From NCBI RefSeq assembly GCF_001625305.1, contig NW_017803091.1, positions 464,020 through 528,019 on the forward strand: 64,000 bases of DNA, given 5' to 3'. A model generated the notes under the pieces. That model was not told the origin of the DNA, did no database searches, and saw only the letters and a program-made list of their open reading frames with translations. Positions 57,541 through 64,000 of the stretch are shown piece after piece (position 1 is the first letter of the stretch; every line of letters begins with the position of its first letter). Source of the stretch: Branchiostoma belcheri. Its lineage: Eukaryota; Chordata; Leptocardii; Amphioxiformes; Branchiostomatidae. The translations under genes and the position numbers were made by a program.

Positions 57541-58078
57541 TAGGCAAGGTAGTGTTGGTCGGTAGTAAGGTATAGATACAAGTGCGAAGGCTAGGTGTAA
57601 CAGTTCTCATACAACCAACTATACCGCCGAGCGCGTGCGTGCGTGTGAAGCTGGTGTGTTACGCCGAGGGGCAGTTATACTGGCTATACTACACATGGGG
57701 TAGTGTTGGTCAGTAGACAGGGTAGTGTTGGTCAGTAGACAGGGTAGTGTTGGTCAGTAGACAGGGTAGTGTTGGTCAGTAGGTAGGGTAGTGCTGGTCA
57801 GTAGACAGGGTAGTGTTGGTCAGTAGACAGGGTAGTGCTGGTCAGTAGGCAGGGTAGTGTTTGTCAGTAGACAGGGTAGTGTTGGTCAGTAGGTAGGGTA
57901 GTGCTGGTCAGTAGGCAGGGTAGTGTTGGTCAGTAGACAGGGTAGTGTTGGTCAGTAGACAGGGTAGTGTTGGTCAGTAGGCAGGGTAGTGTTGGTCAGT
58001 AGACAGGGTAGTGTTGGTCAGTAGACAGGGTAGTGTTGGTCAGTAGGCAGGGTAGTGTTGGTCAGTAGGTAAGGAAGG
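57541..58078 (+). repeat. 22-bp minisatellite array, split by a LINE tail
   Basis: The unit is GGTAGTGTTGGTCAGTAGAC then AG, repeated about 17 times from 57696 to 58078, with variants AGGC, AGGT and GTGCTGG that recur in blocks. A single diverged unit (AAGGTAGTGTTGGTCGGTAG) lies upstream at 57546. The LINE 3' tail at 57590-57692 sits between it and the main array. Confidence 0.95.
57590..57692 (+). repeat. LINE 3' tail fragment in the minisatellite
   Basis: GGCTAGGTGTAACAGTTCTC, then a CCGCCGAGCGCGTGCGTGC segment, then GAAGCTGGTGTGTTACGCCG and a TATACTGGCTATAC end. It matches the terminal ~100 bp of the CR1/L2-like LINE at 5870-5970. Confidence 0.75.
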
Positions 58079-58082
58079 TAGC

Positions 58083-58337
58083 ATGACTTGTGCAAAGTGT
58101 ACAAAGGCATCCGTGCACTGTGAACCAGTAACACCTGCTTTAGCTCCAGTGCACAGTGAACCAGTCATACTATCCCTGATGAAGATGACAGACGGTCATC
58201 AAAATATCGGCTCGTCTTTAACAAATTTTTGTGAGCTAAAGAACTTTACTGTTCAACTATTCATCAACCCGATGAAATTATTTACGGATTCGGATGTAGT
58301 AGATACATTTAGAAATAGTTCGTTCGGTGTGATATAG
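58083..58337 (+). repeat. Retroelement-like fragment with CTGATGA-stem motif
   Basis: It contains a direct repeat (GTGCACNGTGAACCAGT, 58113 and 58149) and CTGATGAAGATGACAGACGG then TCATC (58176-58200). The CTGATGA word followed by a 6-bp stem is a motif I know from retroelement repeats of marine animals, possibly Penelope-like. It runs directly into the LINE tail at 58338. Assignment is weak. Confidence 0.4.
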
Positions 58338-58435
58338 CTAGCTGCCGCCGCGCCGCGTGCCTGCGAAGCTGGGTGTTACGCCGAAGGGCGGTCATACCGT
58401 CTATACTGATACAGATACAGATACAGATACAGAAA
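58338..58435 (+). repeat. LINE 3' tail fragment with (ACAGAT)n
   Basis: GCTGCCGCCGCGCCGCGTGC, then GAAGCTGGGTGTTACGCCGA, then a TATACTGATACAGATACAG end with three extra ACAGAT units. This is the 3' end of the CR1/L2-like LINE. Confidence 0.8.
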
Positions 58436-59405
58436 TAAAAAGGGCCGAAAAGTCACGGGATTTGTTTATTCTGAGGTGAAGTTTCGTGATACAGAGCTTC
58501 ACTTTTGTTTCATAGACCGCCTAGCTACGATAGGACAGCATTTTCGATGATTGGGCTAATGGCGGAAAACTTGAGAAATTCCGGTACTTCATGAGAATAA
58601 GAAAAGCGACATGAAGACGCGTGTGTGTAATGAATGAGTGTTGCCGCCGTGCCGGATAGCCGTTACAGGAGAATGCTCTCTACCTCCACATTAGAGGTCT
58701 CTAATTGATGTCTGCCCGGCTCAGCCCACCGCAGTCAATAACTCTGCCCTTTATCTCCGGAGTTAGCGTTAAATAATGCATGGATGATGGACGGCTCAGG
58801 AACGCGCATCGATTCAACAAACTTCGGGGATTGAGCAAAAATCGATCAAAGCCACTGCTTTCAGCTTTAATAATAGGCGGAATACTCATCGGCAAGGGAA
58901 ATGGATTAGGGTGTTTGTGTGTGTGTGTGTGTGGGGGGGGGTGCAACTTAGAATGGAGCGAATTCTTACGAAAACGGAAAGGGGTAAAAACTCTACGGGG
59001 CTCGTGCAAGGCCCTCCTCCTTACTAACTTACTTATCAAATGATTATCAAATGATGATCATGAAATCAATATGAAAAGGAATTAACGGAAAAGAAAGCTA
59101 GCATAGAAACCTAAATACATATAAATGAAACTAATATAATGATGAATAAATGGAAATGAAAATGAATTAACGGAAATAAAGATAAAGCAAAGGAAACTGA
59201 TACATTTAGATGTTTAGCAAAGCAGCTTACTAATGACAAAGAAAATTTTTCAGGACCGAAAACTAATCTAGAAATTAACACAACTGAAATGTTGCACAGA
59301 AGTACAAAGCAACTAGACGACATCCCTCCACGCACCGCGACTTGCCACCTCACTATTTAGAGACAATTCTGTCTACTCAGGTGCGAATACAGGGGTTTTT
59401 CATAA
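58436..59405. other. Unassigned spacer
   Basis: It includes a short (GT)n-(G)n run at 58914-58941 and an A-rich GAAATGAA-type stretch at 59045-59210. No gene is supported. Confidence 0.4.
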
Positions 59406-59776
59406 GGCCATGTTGATTTGATTATATGGATGACATCCTCCGGCAACCCCAAAACTGATGCGAGCGTGCGAAAAAAAAGTTTGGCAAAAAAGTTGCTTTC
59501 ATTATGAAATCTACGTGGTTATAAAGGTTGCACAAATGACACAGTATGGTATGGCAAATTATCTAGTCTTCGAATTCATTTCTTTGCCTTTTTGTCTTTT
59601 TCGTTTGATTTTGGCATTATAGGACATTGGTATCGTTTTCCAATATCTTTTCGTGCAACTTACGGTATATATTTGCTCATTTTGCAACTGTTTTGTACGA
59701 TTTACAGTTTGGCTGAAAACTTTTTTTGGGAAACGGGCGAAAATTCATGTCATCCATATAACAAATCAACATGGCC
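59406..59776. mobile_element. MITE family D (Harbinger-type)
   Basis: Ends GGCCATGTTGATTTGATTAT and the inverse of GGCCATGTTGATTTGTTATA, each followed by the ATGGATGACAT box. TAA is duplicated on both sides (59403-59405, 59777-59779). It shares the inner box with families B and C but has its own outer terminus and interior. Confidence 0.85.
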
Positions 59777-60109
59777 TAATGAGTAACAATGTTCAAACTT
59801 ACTACCCACAATTTGTCATGTAATGAAGCGTCTGATTCCACAGTAGACTGATGGATCTGACCCTGGACAGGAGTCAGGTGCAGCGGGGGTCAATAAAACC
59901 GTAAGAAGTGTCGTTTGTTAGAACCGGTCTGCGCCAGTTTCGGCACCAGGCGGGGATCAATAACCGTCAGCCCGCCCGGCTTCATCCGATTACCGCCGAC
60001 AAGCGCAGCTGGACCGGCAAGACGGAAATTGTCGTAAGACCTGCTTTTGGCACGGATTTGGGGCACGAAGAGAGAGTCTCCAGTGTATCAGAGTTCCTCA
60101 CTGTGACAG

Positions 60110-60262
60110 AATGGATGAATGAATGAAGACCTTTATTGTACGCAAATACCCACTGGGTTCAGTACAGGTCACAGGAAAGACGTCACAGGTTGCAATGAAT
60201 ATATACAGTACAATGTACAAGCTAGTGCTAATTCTATGTACTATGGACATATAGTAATAATG
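60110..60262 (-). repeat. Retroelement 3' end with (ATTC)n tail
   Basis: On the minus strand the sequence ends GTACAATAAAGGTCTTCATT followed by CATTCATTC. The AATAAAG next to a four-base tail repeat is like the 3' ends at 60268 and 61362. The coding part is not recognised. Confidence 0.5.
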
Positions 60263-60267
60263 TAGAT

Positions 60268-60650
60268 ATGAATGATCTTTATTGCTGGACAGTTGTACAT
60301 GGTACAATGTATGGCAAGGATAACAATGTGGTATTTACAATTATACTAGTCAATTCCTGGAAACTAAAACTACATAAATACAACGTAAATGGCGTATTTA
60401 CATGATGTACATTATATTAAACATTACTGTCTGTCACAATTCTTTCTCTCTTTTCTAAAGCGTTACATACGTATTGTCCTAGGTACATAGATACGGAGTC
60501 GGGGCATGACATAAGTAGGTTTACTAGATTTACTTGTAACTATATTCATTAATTTTTGTCTATCTATAGTATAAGCTGGACATGTCATAAGAAAATGATA
60601 TTCATCTTCAACACTTTCTTGACATGCTGGACACCGTCTATGTGGCAGGG
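60268..60650 (-). repeat. 5'-truncated LINE, second lineage (CPxC...VEDEYHFL)
   Basis: The minus strand reads RCPACQESVEDEYHFLMTCP, then AYTIDRQKLMNIVTSK, then SSKPTYVMPRLRIYVPRTIR and M before a stop near 60450. The CPxC..VEDExHFLxxCPxY motif closes the ORF of several non-LTR lineages. A 3'UTR follows, ending at GGACAGTTGTACATG-like sequence and CAATAAAGATCATTC at about 60268 (inverse reading). Its 3' end is repeated at 61362-61460. Confidence 0.75.
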
Positions 60651-60861
60651 GGGAGGCAAGCTCCCAGCCTACACGGCCAAGACTACACTAAGGGCACTAA
60701 ATGCTTTTTTTATAATAAATGGTTTTATTGTCCAAACAGTACCCGTGCAGTCGCAGCCTTTATACGGCTGAATTGATGCAGGGTATCACATAATAATCAA
60801 TACAAATCACAACAATTACAACAATCAAATAATACACATGATACACATGATACACATATTT

Positions 60862-61139
60862 GTTCCACAATTATTTTGTGTGGAACTGTCGCAAGGGTCT
60901 GTGCGGCTGCCATTCGGCGCCACAAGGTGACCTCAATACGACTTTCCCCAACCGAAGTCAGGTACCCATTCACACCTGGGTGGAGTGAGGAAAGTCGTGT
61001 AAAGTGCCTTTCCCATGCAAGGGCACAACGTCGGGGCGCATGTCCAGACATGTACCGGGTACGAATCGGAATCGAACCCGGGTCTCCCCGGTTCATAGTC
61101 ATTCATTCTAACCACTACACCACCCGACGCCACACGACG
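60862..61139 (-). repeat. tRNA-derived SINE with conserved central domain
   Basis: On the minus strand: head GGTGTAGTGGTTAGAATGAA (A box), B box GGTTCGATTCC, then GACGTTGTGCCCTTGC and GGGAAAGGCACTTTACACGA, CCCAGGTGTGAATGGGTACC, and a tail of TGTATCATG repeats (60838-60870). Head and central domain match the SINE at 24288; the 3' part differs, so the two belong to related subfamilies with different tails. A matching scrap lies at 16849. Confidence 0.8.
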
Positions 61140-61171
61140 TACATAACGTACATGTATATAACATACAACGG

Positions 61172-61205
61172 TGAATGAATGAATGCATGAATGAATGAAT
61201 GAACA
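61172..61205. repeat. (GAAT)n microsatellite
   Basis: GAATGAATGAATGCATGAAT then GAATGAATGAA, probably a retroelement tail remnant. Confidence 0.85.
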
Positions 61206-61361
61206 CAACCCACTATATAACACTGTATAATGTCTGTACACATGAACTGACATGAGTACATGCGAGCATTTGATATCTGCAAAGATCTTGATCCCACTAG
61301 CCTGGGTGCCAGACTGTTGTCTGTCAGTACACAGGACAGCCACTACTTGGACACCGCGTAT

Positions 61362-61460
61362 ATTGAATGAACTTTCTTGCCCGACGGTTGTACATGGTAC
61401 AATGTATGGCATCAATAACAATGTGATCAATACAATCAAGTCTATTCTAAGAGACTACTT
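61362..61460 (-). repeat. LINE 3' end, second copy of the 60268 family
   Basis: GACGGTTGTACATGGTACAA then TGTATGGCATCAATAACAA. It matches 60283-60330 closely on the same strand; the polyadenylation word is changed (TTTCTTG for TTTATTG on the plus strand). Confidence 0.75.
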
Positions 61461-62235
61461 GTAATACTACAGGAATATGAACGTATATCTATGGTAACAT
61501 TTCTTAGGGGACATGCTGGTCAAGGATAGAGAGGCTAGCCTGTATACTGCCTCAGGTAACAACCTGTATCTGCATCTGTATCAGTTTTAACCTGGCACCC
61601 GAAATATGCTCTTACCCACACTGAACATTGACGACTCAAAGTCTTGTGTAGAACTTTGAGTCTCGTTTTTTCACTATGAACATTTTACAGTTTAACTTCC
61701 AGTTACACATTTGCTGTTGTGCGGTCTCTCTGAATCTGGATCATTATTGTGGGAGGTGTGTGTGAGAGAGGGCAATGTAGGTAATGTTCAACATGTCAAA
61801 ATTTACCCCAATTCTTTATGTTTCTAATTGTGATAGTGTCTTATACCTCTATACGATCTGCGGTTGTCAACGCAAGGTATAATCATTCATTCCTTTCCTT
61901 TCTTTATTCCTCCACGTTGGGAGAGCCATGGTCGTTAAAATACAGGGATACACACTTAAAAGATATTACAGTTTAAAAATAGTTTGTTTTTTCACACAGA
62001 CACATGATTAAATATAAACAAGAAGCCATAGGTGACAATTCTCCGTGAAGTATTATAAATTGCAACAAAAAGAAGTAGCCATTGGCGACAATTCTCTGTG
62101 AAGAAAATAAATCGAACAAAGAAAAATTGTTTAAACGCGCGTCGGCTCAGTCATCTTAAGTCGCAACAACCAATCAGAGATGCGAAATGCCGACACGTGA
62201 CGCGGGATTTGGGGAAGGGCGCGCGATGCCCGAAA
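61461..62235. other. Unassigned spacer with promoter-like end
   Basis: At 62140-62220 a GCGCGTC, CAACCAATCAGAG (CCAAT) and ACACGTGACGCGG (E-box) cluster gives a CpG-rich, promoter-like stretch just before the repeat at 62236. TAGCCATTGGCGACAATTCT and TAGGTGACAATTCTCCGTGA form a local direct repeat (62027-62103). Confidence 0.4.
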
Positions 62236-62320
62236 TATTTTTGCGTCAATATTCAGCGCCGTGTTTCAAGAGATTAATACCGAGAAACAAATTCTTTTCT
62301 TGTTTTGAACGCATAAACAT
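62236..62320. repeat. Dispersed repeat shared with the left end of the window
   Basis: ATTTTTGCGTCAATATTCAG, then CGTGTTTCAAGAGATTAATA and a GAGAAACAA block; see 1-140. Family unknown. Confidence 0.5.
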
Positions 62321-62393
62321 GCATTTACGCTAATCTAGTATGATTCAGGGTTACTTTTTTTTTACTTGCCATGGCCAGATTATCTAAAGATGT

Positions 62394-63035
62394 GTGTATT
62401 GTGTGTACAATCTACAGAAAGAGAAATGTACATCAGGTCCGATCATCCGATTTTCACGTTTCGGTTTTTTGGACTCGGTTCATGAACGTATTTTGGTTTG
62501 GCTCCTGGAATGTGCGAAAAAAATGACTCCCGGGACTGTCTACAGGGAACACTCGCACATTCGCGGTGTATCAGGACAGCGCGACTGGTCGGCATTAGCG
62601 CAGTCCCTGCAATTAGTAACAGTTGCACATCAATCCGGCCGAAAGCATGATTGTGTAACACAGGCTACTTCTTCATATACCGGCTCATACTACACGACGC
62701 CTTCACAACTAGCAAATCATAAAATTACCCGATCTACTAGTACTGTATGTGCGGTTTACCAGCCCCAGACCACATCTGACCACGAGGCAGAACACATTGA
62801 TGGGTTGCTCAAAAATAATTGTCCATGTTTACAAAGAGCTGCTCCACTAACACTATGGAGCGGCCCACCCAAAAATATTGGCCATGTATCGTTGCTAGGA
62901 CGACCGGCCAGTTGCTACGTGACTAAATACACGCCGCCACCCGACCAGTTTGAAATCGATAGGATTACGTTATCGGTATTAACATTTCCTAATGTTGACC
63001 ATCAGCCCCGCCGCGACTTACTACCGGTGACATAA
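62394..63035 (+). other. 213-codon open frame, unassigned
   Basis: The longest frame without another explanation in the window. It starts MYCVYNLQKEKCTSG and ends RRDLLPVT. It has no recognised domain, signal peptide or membrane span. Its region is richer in CpG than average, which lowers stop-codon density, so chance is a fair explanation. It follows a CCAAT/E-box-rich stretch at 62140-62220 by about 180 bp, which is the only reason to keep it. Confidence 0.2.
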
Positions 63036-63107
63036 ACGGACGACAACATTTCAACGGCATGGGGATGTTTCGAAAATAACCATTTACTCCAATATCAAAA
63101 CAGCTAC

Positions 63108-63510
63108 GGTAAAAATAAAAAGACGTGCATCATCCCGGACATAATGCAACACCACATGCGAAATTACACAGAAATGCGACGTACGGAAGAATGCGTTTTG
63201 GCTGCGAACATCTTCCAAAAAACTTGGCATCTCTTAACCATGGGCAAAAACATCTGGAACCACTTATCAAAACCACCTCGTATCTGCATGAACTTTTACC
63301 CCCCCCACTGCTATTCCAAACAACGCGTTTTTCTGGACCATTCCAATTCGCCTCGTAATTGTAGGGGTGCGTCTGCGATATTACATTGACCGCGAAAGCA
63401 GCAACGGCAAAAATACACATTCGTGCATCAACACGGGCATGCCCGCAGACGGCGTATAAAATTGCGTGCCGATTACACAAAGAGAACCCAGTGTTTTGAC
63501 TGCGAACATG
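63108..63510 (+). repeat. Diverged direct duplication (~110 bp, two copies)
   Basis: 63108-63230 and 63403-63510 share an ordered set of words: CGGNAAAAATA, CGTGCATCA, CGGNCAT, ATTACACA, then TTTTGNCTGCGAACAT. They are separated by about 170 bp of unrelated sequence. An old tandem unit or two fragments of one repeat. Confidence 0.55.
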
Positions 63511-63671
63511 AAAAATCAGCCGATCACAACACTCCGTCCGGAGGTCCTGACCTCCTTCACGGAGTAATAATGGATATCGTCTATTCTATGGCGATCTGTC
63601 CATTTCTATTTCGTCTTTCTTAGGCATTACAGTTCTTTACTATTCCTGAGTGTTTAACACTCGACCGCTCT

Positions 63672-64000
63672 CTTTCTCTAAGTCCTAAATGTAAACACAT
63701 ACTGTCCACTCCTCCACAGGTGTTTCACTCTGTACTCTCTGTCTCTTTCTGTCTCTTTATCTCTTGTAAACGCACTGTCCACTCTTTCACAGGTGCTTTA
63801 CTCTGTATCACTTCTGTCTTCTGTCTCCTTCTGTCTCTGCATCTCTTGTAAACACTATACACTCTTCCACAGGTGTTTCACTCCTTCACAGGTGTTTCAC
63901 TCTGCCTCACTTCTGTCTTCTGTCTCCTTCTGTCTCTGCATCTCTTGTAAACACACTGTACACTCCTCCATAAATGTTTCACTCCTTCACAGGTGTTTCA
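63672..64000 (+). repeat. ~82-bp minisatellite running off the window
   Basis: Four or more units of CTGTCTCCTTCTGTCTCTGC, ATCTCTTGTAAACACACTGT and CACTCCTCCACAGGTGTTTC. The CTCTTGTAAAC word recurs at 63761, 63843 and 63942 (spacings 82 and 99; the longer one includes an extra CACTCCTTCACAGGTGTTT). The array continues past 64000. Confidence 0.9.

Noticed and set aside
57696-58078. CRISPR-like array
   Set aside because: The 22-bp units are head to tail with no unique spacers, in a eukaryotic genome. It is a minisatellite.

Overview
The window is animal nuclear DNA, most likely from a lancelet (amphioxus, Branchiostoma). The case rests on three things: a chordate-type aryl hydrocarbon receptor gene with small exons and GT-AG introns, an AT-rich intergenic and intronic background full of short non-autonomous transposons, and repeat types I associate with Branchiostoma (5'-truncated non-LTR elements ending in an ACAGAT-type tail, and short TIR elements opening GGCCACACC). 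The species is inferred. Nothing looks bacterial, and nearly all open frames are chance frames in repeats or spacer.

The one gene I identify firmly lies on the minus strand near 39.5-39.9 kb. Exon 1 (39909 to 39863) and exon 2 (39660 to 39473) of an AHR-family gene encode the N-terminal basic region/NLS and the bHLH domain, joined by a 202-bp intron with consensus splice sites. The next exons (PAS-A, PAS-B) must lie to the left. I could not find them, so much or all of 1-39472 may be AHR intron 2, but this is unproven. The AHR 5'UTR and promoter would lie in roughly 39.9-41.6 kb. A second, weak candidate first exon (minus, 55300 to 55268) has a good start context and donor but no recognisable product. 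An isolated GC-richer frame at 16201 encodes a Cys/His motif and a coiled coil and may be an exon or an old retroelement piece.

The rest is a dense layer of repeats. (1) Four related families of Harbinger-type MITEs have GGCCA-type termini and TTA/TAA target duplications: A at 6.6, 10.4, 15.0, 30.8 and 31.8 kb; B at 3.8 (fragment), 11.6, 17.5 and 21.7 kb; C at 25.8 kb; D at 59.4 kb. (2) hAT-type and other palindromic MITEs lie at 8.0, 20.7, 22.3, 23.5, 27.9 and 32.4 kb. (3) Long-palindrome foldback elements with 9-bp target duplications lie at 42.4 and 53.8 kb, with a relative at 54.7 kb. (4) Two larger TIR elements carrying CpG-rich, promoter-like interiors lie at 17.9-19.6 and 30.0-30.5 kb. 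(5) Truncated LINEs of at least three lineages include one at 50.1 kb with a perfect 16-bp target duplication. (6) tRNA-derived SINEs lie at 0.7, 0.95, 19.9, 24.3 and 60.9 kb. (7) Tandem repeats include a 22-bp array at 57.7-58.1 kb, an AAAAC array at 57.05 kb, and an ~82-bp array running off the right end.

Several elements are nested: a SINE inside a MITE at 24.2-25.0 kb, a polyadenylated retrocopy inside a LINE at 35.3 kb, and a templated 146-bp filler inside a MITE at 6.7 kb. These give a relative insertion history. I found no convincing new protein system; the most notable items are structural.
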